Positions 45,622-57,500 of a stretch of DNA of 62,785 nt are shown piece by piece. Where the stretch lies: the NCBI GenBank assembly GCA_037444075.1, contig JBBIND010000015.1, positions 1-62,785 on the forward strand, read 5' to 3'. How positions within the stretch are numbered: the stretch's first letter is position 1; every line of letters starts with the position of its first letter. Origin of the DNA: JBBIND01 sp037444075 (GTDB lineage: Bacteria; Acidobacteriota; Terriglobia; Bryobacterales; Bryobacteraceae). A model generated the notes under the pieces. It was not told the origin of the DNA and made no database searches. It worked only from the letters and a program-made list of their open reading frames with translations. A program made the translations under genes and the position numbers.

Positions 45622-46869
45622 TCAGGCTATCGACGGCAGTTCGTAGCCCTTGCGGCGAGGACGTGAAAGCAGCGCGTTGGCTTCCTCGTCTCCGATGCAC
45701 TTCTCCTTGATCGGGTCCCATTGCAGCCTGCGTCCAAGGTCCCGGCAGATGTTTACAAGGTGGCAGACCGTGTTCGAGCGGTGGCCGATCTCCACGTCCG
45801 CGGTGGGCCGTTGGCGCGACCGCATGCACTGGAAGAAATTACGCAAGTGGAAAACGTTCTCACCGGGGCCCTCTTTGGTAATATCCGGCGCTGCCTTCCG
45901 CAGTTCGGGCGGATCCGCGTTATAGTTCCCGCGGACAATCTGGATGCGGCCGTTGGCGCCGTGGAAGATGGCGCCCAACTGCTGGTGGTCCTTGATGATC
46001 TCCTGCTCGAGTTTCACGAGCGTGCCGGTGGCATAGCGCAGCGTCACCCGGCACTTCGGTCCCGGCTCTTCGGGAATGAACTCTACCGGGCCGGACTCGC
46101 TCATGCCGAGCGCCGCGTGTACCTGGTCCAGGGAATGAGTGCCCCATCCGGATACGCCCCAGGATTGCCCGCCGCCGTCGTAGTCCCACCACCGCGCCCA
46201 CGAGCGGTGCAGCAATTCGTGGTAGGGCCTCAACTCGGTCTGGTTGCACCATTCGTCCCAATTCAAGCCTTCCGGCATGGGCTGCTCAGGCCGCGGCGTC
46301 CACCGCTCGGGACCCGTGAAGTTGCAGACAGTCACTTCCTTGATCCGGCCGATCTTGCCTGTGCGCACCAGTTCGCTGGCATGAATGTTGATCGGCATGG
46401 AACGCTGCTGCGTGCCCGTTTGCAGCACGCGCTGGTAGCGCCTTACGGCGTTGGTCAGCACCCTCCCCTCCTCCACGGTCAGGGTCAGAGGTTTTTCGCC
46501 ATACACGTCCAGGCCCGCCTGCAACGCCTGTATCATGATGAGCACGCGCGCGTGAGTCGTGGTTTCGACGAAGACCGCATCCAGTTTCTGCTTCTCGAAC
46601 ATCCGGCGATAGTCGGTGTGCTTCGCCCATTTGTCTCCGTCCGGATGCACTTTGGCCGCCTGTTGCAGGCGCGCCTCCCAGCAGTCCGCGATGGCCATGA
46701 TGCGCGCTTCGCCGAAGTCCTCATGCTGGATCATCCACCGCCCGCGTCCGCCGACGCCGACGAAGCCGATCTCAATGCGGTCATTGGCCCCCAGCACGGT
46801 GGCCGGCGCCACGTAGGGAAACGCGGTGATGGCCACCGCGGAGTTTTTCAGGAAGTCTCGTCTTTTCAC
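45622..46869 (-). CDS. Gfo/Idh/MocA-family oxidoreductase, Tat-exported
   Basis: 415 residues beginning KRRDFLKNSAVAITAFPYVAPATVLGAND, a twin-arginine signal. The Rossmann domain has IEIGFVGVGGRGRWM and the family motif YGEKPLTLTVEEG near residue 115. A C-terminal alpha/beta domain with GGGQSWGVSGWGTHSLDQVHAALG follows. It probably oxidises or reduces a sugar using tightly bound NAD(P). It is downstream of DUF1080 (36 bases apart), and such pairs are known from 3-keto-sugar metabolism. Confidence 0.9.
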   Translation of the reverse strand: MKRRDFLKNSAVAITAFPYVAPATVLGANDRIEIGFVGVGGRGRWMIQHEDFGEARIMAIADCWEARLQQAAKVHPDGDKWAKHTDYRRMFEKQKLDAVFVETTTHARVLIMIQALQAGLDVYGEKPLTLTVEEGRVLTNAVRRYQRVLQTGTQQRSMPINIHASELVRTGKIGRIKEVTVCNFTGPERWTPRPEQPMPEGLNWDEWCNQTELRPYHELLHRSWARWWDYDGGGQSWGVSGWGTHSLDQVHAALGMSESGPVEFIPEEPGPKCRVTLRYATGTLVKLEQEIIKDHQQLGAIFHGANGRIQIVRGNYNADPPELRKAAPDITKEGPGENVFHLRNFFQCMRSRQRPTADVEIGHRSNTVCHLVNICRDLGRRLQWDPIKEKCIGDEEANALLSRPRRKGYELPSIA

Positions 46870-46905
46870 GGGTGCTCCTTTCGGATGGCTCGGTCAGGCT
46901 CTATT

Positions 46906-47523
46906 TCACGGCGCGGTGATGGGCCGCAGGCGGATCCCCCGAACCTTTACTTCCATCCCCTCGAACTGCTTGCCGGAATGAACCTGGATGCCTACACTAC
47001 CTTCGGTAAACGTGCTGTCGCTTACCTGAATGATGCTCTTGCCGTTTTGCTCGATCAGGATCTCGGGACCCACAGCGCGGATCCGCAAACGGTTCCAGTC
47101 GTCCTTGCGAACGCTCTCCGCATCCCGATTCTCGGCGATGAACGCTTTGCCCATGCAGTAGAGGGAACCGGACAGCACGCCGGGATGGCTGGATTGATCC
47201 AGGAAATCCGCCTGGTAGCCCGTCTTGGCTCCCGCCCAACGGAACCAGATTCCGCTGTTGCCGGGCCACCGCATCCTCCACTCGGCCTCGAGTTCGAAGT
47301 CCCGCCATTGGCGTTCCGTGAACAGATCTCCTGCCGCGCCGCCGGGGCCTTGCCTGCCGGCCAGGGCGCCGTCTTCAACGCTCCAGCTCGCGTTGCCTTC
47401 CGCGCGCCACCCGCGCAGAGTGGCGCCGTCGAACAGGGAAATCCACTCGCTTGCGGCCGCGCATCGCCAAGCCGGCGCCAGCGGCAGGGCGAGCCAAGGT
47501 AGAAAGGCGCGTCGGTTCATCAT
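46906..47523 (-). CDS. DUF1080 (3-keto-disaccharide hydrolase) family protein
   Basis: 205 residues from ATG 47523, chosen because GAGGAGGC sits 8 bases upstream; the open frame extends to 47643. A signal peptide (NRRAFLPWLALPLAPAW) is followed by a concanavalin-like jelly roll: WISLFDGATLRGWRAEG, WSVEDGALAG, DFELEAEWRM, NSGIWFR, and a C-terminal GSVGIQVHSGKQFEGMEVKVRGIRLRPI. DUF1080 proteins hydrolyse 3-keto-disaccharides; the Gfo/Idh gene downstream supports that role. Confidence 0.9.
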   Translation of the reverse strand: MMNRRAFLPWLALPLAPAWRCAAASEWISLFDGATLRGWRAEGNASWSVEDGALAGRQGPGGAAGDLFTERQWRDFELEAEWRMRWPGNSGIWFRWAGAKTGYQADFLDQSSHPGVLSGSLYCMGKAFIAENRDAESVRKDDWNRLRIRAVGPEILIEQNGKSIIQVSDSTFTEGSVGIQVHSGKQFEGMEVKVRGIRLRPITAP

Positions 47524-47658
47524 GCTGCTTGCCTCCTCGAAGTATTCGACTATATCGCGATACGCCCCCGGGAAGGAACGGCCCGGTGGCGTTCGGACTT
47601 GGGGTTCCATTACGCGCGCCACGGGCGGAACACCGCTCAGCACGATTTCGGGCGGAGG

Positions 47659-47687
47659 AAAAAAGGGCCGGCTCGTCGAGCCGGCCC
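47659..47687 (-). terminator. Intrinsic terminator of ppdK
   Basis: On the minus strand GGGCCGGCTC, a 3-base loop and GAGCCGGCCC form a perfect 10-base stem (47665-47687), followed by TTTTTT (47659-47664). It lies 26 bases after the ppdK stop and ends the recO-glyQ-glyS-ppdK transcript. Confidence 0.92.
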
Positions 47688-47712
47688 CTGCAAAAGTGTA
47701 CTGCTGATGCTG

Positions 47713-50454
<2,742 letters not shown>

Positions 50455-50500
50455 AGCTGTTACTGTCTCCTTAAGATGAAGAATCCATTGCCTTTCTGCC

Positions 50501-52495
50501 TCATGAAGCAGCGATCTGCGAAAAATCTGCAATCGCGGAAAACTCCGTCAGCAGGTGATGAAGAAGTGCCAGCCGGTTGCGCCGCACGTCCGCGTCCGGA
50601 GCATTGACCAGCACGTGGTCGAAAAACGCGTCCACCTTGGGACGCAGAGTTGCAATTGCCTCCAGGGCGGCGCGGTACTCGCCCTGACGGCGATGGGCCT
50701 CCACTACCGGCCGGAGGGCTGCGAAGGCCGCGTGCAGTTCCGTTTCCTGCCCCGCTTCGAGCAGGCTTTCCCGGACGGACTCTCCTCCGGCGAACTCGGC
50801 CTGCCGGAGGATGTTCTGGATTCTCTTGAAGCTGGCAGCCAGTGGTTCGAAGTTCTCCGTCGGCCTTACCAAGCCAATGGCCTCCAACCGGCTGGCGGCA
50901 TCCACCAGGTCTTCGCAGCCGGCGGAGATGATCGCGTTGACTTCATCGTAGCGGCTGCCCCGAATCTCGCGGAAGTAGTATTGCACGCGGTCCAGCAGGA
51001 ACTCGCGCAATTGCTCGTCCCCTCCCGTCAGGCGGGAAAGGGGCAGCGGCAGCCGGCCTTCCACCAGGATGCGGACCACGCCCTGCGCGGCGCGGCGCAG
51101 CGCGAACGGGTCGCGCGAGCCGCTCGGAATCAGCCCGATGCTGAAGCAACCGCGCAGCGTGTCCAGCTTGTCCGCCAACGCCACCAGTTGGCCCGTGGGC
51201 GTGGAGGGGATCGAATCATCCATGCTGAGCGGCTTGTAGTGCTCGTACACCGCGCGCCAGACGGGCTCGGATTCGTCTTGCGCTCTTGCGTACAGGCCGC
51301 CCACGATGCCCTGAAGCTCGGTGAACTCCTTCACCATCTCCGTGGTCAGGTCGCACTTGGCCAGCAGCGCCGCCCGTTTTTCCGGTTCGCCGCCGCCGAG
51401 TTCCTCCACCAGCCGGACTACGCGGTCCGTCTTGTCCCGGTAGGAGCCCAACTTGGCCTGGAAGGTAACGTTGGCCAGGTCCTCCACGCGGTCGGCGAGT
51501 TTCTTCTGCTGATCCACTTGCCAGAAGAAACGGGCGTCGTTAAAACGCGCCCGCAGCACCCGCTCGTTGCCGGACCGCACCAGCCCGTCCGGATCTCCGC
51601 TGGAGTTCATGACGGCTACAAAGAACGGCGCCAGGTGACCGTCCTCTTTGAGGACAGAGAAGTACTTCTGGTGATGCCGCATCACGGTCACCAGGACTTC
51701 TGCGGGCAGATCGAGGTAGGTCTCGCTGAACGCGCCCACGATCGGCGTGGGGTACTCCGTCAGGTAGACCAGCGTCTCGAGAAGCGTCGCATCCAGCTTC
51801 AGCCTGTATTCGGAGCCCGCCAGGAGTGCGGCAATCTCCGTCTTGATCTTCTCCCGCCGGGCGGCCGCGGAAACCAGCACGAAGTTCTTCTGGAGCCGTT
51901 TCTCGTAGGAGCGGACCGTAACCCGGACTTCTTTCCTGCCCAGGCGGCGGTGCCCGCTGCTCACGTTGCCGGAGCGCACCCCGCCCACCTCAAACGGCAC
52001 TAGGTCCTTGCCCAACAAGGCTACGAGCCAGCGGATGGGGCGAATGAAGCGCGGTCCGCCCTTCACGGTCCAGTACATGGTCTTGGGAAAGCTGATCCCC
52101 AGGATGAGTTCCGGAAGAGCTTCGGAAAGAATGTCCAGCGTCGCGCGGCCCTGCACCGTGCGCCGGTAGCTGAAGTATTCGCCCTTGGGAGTCTGCGCTG
52201 TCTCCAGGTGAGTGACTTCGACACCCAGCTTGCGGGCGAACCCCGCCGCGGCTGACTCGCCGGCCGCCTTGGGCGGTCCGGTGAGGATCTCCACGCTGTC
52301 TGCCTGCTTGTCCGCCATCGCTTCCGCCATCAGGACCAGGCGGCGCGGCGTAGCCTCCAGTCTAGTGATCCTGCCAGCCATGCGATGGGTTTCAAGCAGT
52401 TCGCTGAACAGTTTCCGGAAGCTCTCCAGCGCCGGCAGGATCATCCAATCGGGAATCTCCTCCACTCCGATTTCCAGCAGGAATGGCTTCGGCAT
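50501..52495 (-). CDS. glyS: Glycyl-tRNA synthetase beta subunit
   Basis: 664 residues from ATG 52495. The N-terminus FLLEIGVEEIPDWMILPAL is diagnostic. A long helical body with KTMYWTVKGGPRFIRPIRWLVALLG and YFSVLKEDGHLAPFFVAVMN follows, then the HD-like SLLPSGS region (GLIPSGSRDPFALRR), and it closes with the DALR-type domain. With the alpha subunit it forms the alpha2beta2 enzyme. The start overlaps the glyQ stop by one base (TGATG), so translation is coupled. Confidence 0.95.
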   Translation of the reverse strand: MPKPFLLEIGVEEIPDWMILPALESFRKLFSELLETHRMAGRITRLEATPRRLVLMAEAMADKQADSVEILTGPPKAAGESAAAGFARKLGVEVTHLETAQTPKGEYFSYRRTVQGRATLDILSEALPELILGISFPKTMYWTVKGGPRFIRPIRWLVALLGKDLVPFEVGGVRSGNVSSGHRRLGRKEVRVTVRSYEKRLQKNFVLVSAAARREKIKTEIAALLAGSEYRLKLDATLLETLVYLTEYPTPIVGAFSETYLDLPAEVLVTVMRHHQKYFSVLKEDGHLAPFFVAVMNSSGDPDGLVRSGNERVLRARFNDARFFWQVDQQKKLADRVEDLANVTFQAKLGSYRDKTDRVVRLVEELGGGEPEKRAALLAKCDLTTEMVKEFTELQGIVGGLYARAQDESEPVWRAVYEHYKPLSMDDSIPSTPTGQLVALADKLDTLRGCFSIGLIPSGSRDPFALRRAAQGVVRILVEGRLPLPLSRLTGGDEQLREFLLDRVQYYFREIRGSRYDEVNAIISAGCEDLVDAASRLEAIGLVRPTENFEPLAASFKRIQNILRQAEFAGGESVRESLLEAGQETELHAAFAALRPVVEAHRRQGEYRAALEAIATLRPKVDAFFDHVLVNAPDADVRRNRLALLHHLLTEFSAIADFSQIAAS

Positions 52496-53385
52496 CAGGC
52501 AGCCGCCTCGCCAGAATTGGATTGGTCCACCCAGGCCTGCGCCGTGCCCACCGCGAGCTTGCGAACGCGGGCGATGACACCCACCCGCTCGGTCACGCTG
52601 ATGGCTCCTCGTGAATCGAGCAGGTTGAACAGGTGCGAACATTTGAGCACGTGGTCATAGGCGGCCAGCACGGGGAAGCGCTCCTTGCGCGGAGCGTCGG
52701 GATAGGCTTCGAGCAGCCGGCGGCATTCCTTTTCATGCAGATCAAACAACTGCCAGAGCATGCCGATGTCCGCCATCTCGAAGTTGTAGACCGAAAACTG
52801 GACTTCTTCGCTCAGCCGCACGTCGGCGTATTTGTAGCCGGGCGCCCACTCGATGTCGTAGACGCTTTCCTTGCCTTGCAGGAAAGCTGACAGCCGTTCC
52901 ATCCCATAGGTCAACTCGACCGGAGGGACGTCGAGGTCGATTCCGCCGCACTGCTGGAAATAGGTGAACTGCGTAATCTCCAGCCCGTCCAGCATGACCT
53001 GCCAGCCGATGCCCCAGGCGCCGAGCGTGGGGGATTCCCAGTTGTCTTCTTCCAACTTTACGTCGTGGCGCTTGAGATCAATGCCGATGGCTTCGAGGCT
53101 CGCCAGGTATTGCTCAATGATGTCGTCCGGAGAAGGCTTCAGGATGACTTGCAGCTGCTGATGCTTATAGAGGCGGTTCGGATTTTCGCCATAGCGCCCG
53201 TCTGCCGGACGCCGGCTGGGCTGCACATAGGCCACCCTGTACGGGCGCGGACCGAGGACTCTCAGGAACGTCTCCGGGCACATCGTGCCGGCGCCCACCT
53301 CGACATCATAAGGTTCCTCCACGATGACGCCCCGGTCAGCCCAGAATTGCTTCAGCTTGAATAGGATCTCCTGGTAGGTGGGCAT
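52495..53385 (-). CDS. glyQ: Glycyl-tRNA synthetase alpha subunit
   Basis: 296 residues from ATG 53385; the longer open frame to 53496 lies inside recO. The catalytic subunit motifs are all present: YDVEVGAGTMCPETFLRVLGP, RPYRVAYVQPSRRPADGRYGENPNR, WESPTLGAWGIGWQVMLDGLEITQFTYFQQ and PVELTYGMERL. It activates glycine and charges tRNA-Gly together with the beta subunit. It starts 5 bases after the recO stop. Confidence 0.96.
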   Translation of the reverse strand: MPTYQEILFKLKQFWADRGVIVEEPYDVEVGAGTMCPETFLRVLGPRPYRVAYVQPSRRPADGRYGENPNRLYKHQQLQVILKPSPDDIIEQYLASLEAIGIDLKRHDVKLEEDNWESPTLGAWGIGWQVMLDGLEITQFTYFQQCGGIDLDVPPVELTYGMERLSAFLQGKESVYDIEWAPGYKYADVRLSEEVQFSVYNFEMADIGMLWQLFDLHEKECRRLLEAYPDAPRKERFPVLAAYDHVLKCSHLFNLLDSRGAISVTERVGVIARVRKLAVGTAQAWVDQSNSGEAAA

Positions 53386-53390
53386 GGTGG

Positions 53391-54029
53391 TCAAAGTGCT
53401 TCGAGATGGGGGACCGTGACGAGTTTTCGCTCGACGTGTTCTTCGATGCGCCGGACGAGGAAACAGCGCAGAACGGCGGTGTTCTGCTTGTTCCACTCCC
53501 GTTCAGACATCTCGCCTATCGGCTTGTGCATGATCTGTTCAGATAACAGCTTCTCTGCCGGTGCTCCCGGCAACTCCGGCAAGAATCCGGAGAGCCGCAC
53601 GGCCCACAAACTGAAGTAAGCCGCCGCCAGCCAAACGGCCTCGCCCCCCGCCTGCCGCAGGCGGTTCGTCACTGCCGCCAGCAAGCGGAAGAAGCGCTCG
53701 TTCGGTTCCCCGGGTGGCAGCAGGTGCTCGGAAACCTCCGCCAGGTAATCGAGCGCGACCGCAGTCGCGTAGTCAGCCACCTCGAAGGCGGAGCTGATCA
53801 GCTCGCAACCGTCCAGATTGACCAGTTCCCGGTTTTCGCGCTGGAAGTACTCGAGGCGCACCAGCGAAAGGCGCTCCAACCCGGAACCAAACCGGTTTCC
53901 GGGCCGCCTCGCCCGCTTGGCTACGCCACGCAGCTTGCCCTGATCGCGCGTGAAGCAGCTTACGATCAGATCGGCTTCCCGGAGCGGGTATGACCGCAGA
54001 ATGATAGCCTCGCTCACCCTGCCAGGCAT
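53391..54029 (-). CDS. recO: DNA repair protein RecO
   Basis: 212 residues. The N-terminal OB fold (SEAIILRSYPLREADLIVSCFTRDQGKLRGVAKRARR, then LVRLEYFQRENRELVNLDGCEL) is typical. The central helical part and a C-terminal LxxxLLP-like segment follow, but the zinc-binding cysteines of some RecO proteins are missing. RecO helps RecA load onto SSB-coated DNA. It heads the glyQ-glyS-ppdK group and is divergent from the zinc-ribbon gene. Confidence 0.9.
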   Translation of the reverse strand: MPGRVSEAIILRSYPLREADLIVSCFTRDQGKLRGVAKRARRPGNRFGSGLERLSLVRLEYFQRENRELVNLDGCELISSAFEVADYATAVALDYLAEVSEHLLPPGEPNERFFRLLAAVTNRLRQAGGEAVWLAAAYFSLWAVRLSGFLPELPGAPAEKLLSEQIMHKPIGEMSEREWNKQNTAVLRCFLVRRIEEHVERKLVTVPHLEAL

Positions 54030-54088
54030 ACCTTTTACAGACTCAAAGACCTAGATTATCACATCGCGTCCGACTGGAGAGAAAGCAG

Positions 54089-54406
54089 ATGTTATACTTT
54101 GACGTTCAGCCCATGGTAGAGGAAACCAACCAAGCCAGCGCGCCGGAAGAGGTCAGCCCCCCGCCGGATCTGATCGAAACTCTGGCCGACGGAACCAAAG
54201 TAAAACGCCGGCAACTGCGGATGCGCGCCTGCAATGAGAAGAATGACAAAGGCAAGCTCTGCGCCGGGCACCTGAAACGCTGGTTTTTCTATCCGCCGGA
54301 GATCTCCCAGCAATTCGGCGAGGAGATCTACCGCTGCGAGCGCTGCAAGACCCTCTATCTGCCGAACCCGGACGAGGAGCCGCGCACCGGGACGCTCTGT
54401 TACTAG
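54089..54406 (+). CDS. Small zinc-ribbon-like protein, unknown
   Basis: 105 residues. Five cysteines (48, 58, 83, 86, 104) and His61 include a CERC pair and an earlier CxxxxxxxxxC, so one zinc site of the ribbon type is likely. The stretch LKRWFFYPPEI joins the two halves. The first 35 residues are acidic and disordered-looking. ATG 54089 has a GGAGAG ribosome site; ATG 54113 is an alternative. It is divergent from recO, with only 59 bases between them. No family is recognised. Candidate roles are in RNA or DNA binding. Confidence 0.7.
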   Translation: MLYFDVQPMVEETNQASAPEEVSPPPDLIETLADGTKVKRRQLRMRACNEKNDKGKLCAGHLKRWFFYPPEISQQFGEEIYRCERCKTLYLPNPDEEPRTGTLCY

Positions 54407-54598
54407 GCGTCCGGAGGCATTCCTTGGAAAGCCAGGCGGATCTTCTCTCGCTCCCCCGCGTCACCGCCCGCCTGGACTTCGATGTCCGCTCACGTCCAAG
54501 GCCAAACCTGCCCTTTCCCGCTCTCTGCGCGGGTGCTCTTTTCAGATCCCGCCGCCTGCGCGGCGCGTTGTCCGGGCTTTCTCAGCCCAGCTTCGGCA

Positions 54599-57500
54599 CT
54601 ACCAAGTCAATCGCAAGGTCAACTGCAACTCGCGGGGAGCAATATCGGATACACGCGTACTCACGAGTCCGTTCGTCGCGACGCCACCGGGGGTGCCGGG
54701 CCGGTTGAAGACGTTGAAGAAGTCGGCGTTGAAACGCAGGTGGACCCTTTCGTTGATGGGGATTGTTTTAAATATCGAGGCATCCATCACCCACTGGCCG
54801 GGAGCAGGGAAGTACTGCCGCTGCCAGGGATGGTAGCCGTCATTGAAAGTGGTGCGCTGGCTAGTGCCGTCGTTCAGGGTCACCCATACCGTGTTCGTGC
54901 CGTAGAAAGAAAACAGCGGATCAGTGGTTTTGGGGTCTTTGGGCCACGGGATCAGTGGCTGACCCGCCGGTTGATAGTTGGCCGGGACTCCCATGATGCC
55001 GTTTGGCCTTCCGCTGACCGGGTCGACGCTGTTGATCCGGTTTGCCGGGATGTAGCCGTTCCACCAGAGGAAAGCGGGGTAACAGACACCGCTGGTGCAG
55101 TCTTCGACCGGGTATTTCTTGCCGTAAATCTCGATCTTGTTGCCGTTGGGGAAGATGCCCGTGGGCAACGCAAAGTACCGTGTCCGCCAGGAACCGATCC
55201 CGGCGACCTGCCAGCCGCCGATCACCCGATCCAGGAACGCACCGGCATTGCTGCCGATCGGCTTGGCTTTGCCGAACGGCAGATCGACGATCCAGTTCCA
55301 GCGGACGCGGTGCTTCGGGGTGGACGAATCGCGCTGGTAGTTCAGCAACCGGTTCCGGGCGTTGACGTCGCTGGGGACCAGGCCGGGTAGAAATTGGTTC
55401 ACCTCTGGAATCACCGACGTGCCGCTCCAATCCTGCCCTCCCGCCGCCAGATTATTGCTCACGACGTAAAACAGCTGAAAGCCATAGCCCTTGCTGTAAC
55501 GCCGCTCCAGTTCAAACTGCAAACCCTGGAAGTTGCCCCAGCCGGTCATCCGGTACTCCTCGACGCTGCCCCAGACCACCTTGTCATAAGGCCGGCGGGC
55601 CACTCCCGCGAATTCCCCGGTCGGCAAACGCTCGCCCGTGGTTACGAACCAGATGTAATCGGGTGTGGGCAGGTTGTACTGGTAGAACTGCTCCAGATTG
55701 CTTGAGCGGTTGCCGACGTAAGCAGCGCGGACCAGGGTATTCTCCACGATCTCCTTCTCGAGCGTGAAGTTCCAGTCCTGGACTCTCGCATCGGGTTGGT
55801 TCGGGGCGAAGTAACTCGCGCCAGGGGAGCCCCGGGTCAGACCGCTTGCCATCGCCAGGCTCACCGCATCCCGGCTGTTCTTGCCGGCAATGATGGTTGG
55901 GGCCGAGCGCATGCCGTAGTTGCCGATCCCGTCGGGAGACAGCGCCGGATCAGTCAGGCTGTTATTGAAGCGCGCCGTCAGCGGGGCATTGGAGCGCATC
56001 CGCGCCACCCAAGGCCGGGCCGGGATATGGAAATAGGAGACACGGTAACCCCCTCGCAGCACAAGCGAACTGGCGCCGCTACCGGCCCGGTAGGCGAATC
56101 CCAGCCGGGGACCGAAGTTGCGCTTCGAGCTCGACATCAGGTTTCGCGGCAGGCCTGCCTGGTCCCAGGTGATGAACTTCGCCCCCAGGAACTCAAGCCG
56201 ATTCACGATGGCCGGAACGGTAGCCCCAAGCTTGTACATCTCGTCCAGACTGGCCCCCAGGACGGCGGCGCGTCTGTTTGGGTCGAAGCCGGTAACTATG
56301 TTGCGCTTCTCCTTGAACGCCGGCCAGTATTCCCACCGCACGCCGAGGTTCAGAGTGAGTCTGGGTGTGGCTTTGTAATTGTCTTGGAAATACCCCGCAT
56401 ACTCGCGGCCGCGGGCATAAAAGTAGCCACGCACGAACTGGTTCGAGTAGTTCATGATCCCGAGGAAGGTGTTGGCGGCTTCGTGCCCTGTGAAAGGAGT
56501 GGCCAGCGGGTTCGTGGCGGAGGTTCGCGCATCGTAGAGCGACGTACCCAGGGTGTTCCCCTGGACCAGTCCCTGGTTTTGCTGCTGATCCGGAAGCAGG
56601 TTGAGCTGGTCGTAGCGGTAGTGATAGCCGAACTGGAATTCGTGCCGCCCGGCGATCTTGGTGGCGTTGTTGTCGATAATGACATACCCCATGCCGGAAG
56701 CCTGTGCATTGTCTGAGACGTAATCGGTGAAGCCGGTATTGTAGATGGCTGGCCAACCCGCCACGTCGAAGGGGTTCGGCAATCCCAGGCGATCGGTGTA
56801 TTTCACGCCCGGCTCACCGGTTCCCTTCCACCAGAACTCGCGCGCACCGCTCACCAGCAGTTCGTTGAAGAAGGTCGGAGAGAAGGTCCTGACATAAGAG
56901 ACAGCCATTGTCTTATTTGGCGCCATGCGCCTCACGCTGCCTGCGATCCCGTCTAACATCGGCAAGTTCCAGTCCTGCGAAAAGATACGCTGGTCACCCT
57001 GGGTGTAACGCGCGTAAATGCGGTCGTTATCGCTGATGCTGTGGTCGAGACGGGCGGTTACAGTCCACTCCCGGCGGCTGTAGGGCGCTGTGCCCCACCA
57101 GTTGGCGGCCACCAGAGGGTTGACCTCGGGATGCGTCGGCAGCGGCGTGACGCTGTAGAGATGTTTTGCCAGCGGACTCATCAGATTGGGGTCGATTACG
57201 TTGAGCTGGCCGTTGTGCGCGAACTGCTGCCGCGCCCAGGTTCGCGGGTCGGTCGTCCACGGATTGTAGATGTTGAACTGCCGCCCCTGAGCGTCCACCA
57301 GGCCGCGGAAGTCGCCCCGCCGCATCGCTTCGGTGGGCACAGAGCCGCTCCAGTTCGTCCGGCTGACCTGACGGTAGCCCTCGTAGGAAACAAACCAGAA
57401 GGTACGGTCCCTGCCGTTGTATACCTTCGGCAAGTAGACAGGGCCTCCCGCCGAGCCGCCGAATTCGTTGCGGATCAACTGCGGCGCCTTGGCGAAGTAA

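Noticed and set aside
45721..47502. 593-residue open frame on the plus strand
   Set aside because: Antisense to the Gfo/Idh and DUF1080 genes, which have clear family motifs and ribosome sites.
55796..56716. 306-residue plus-strand frame
   Set aside because: Antisense to the barrel of the Oar-like receptor.
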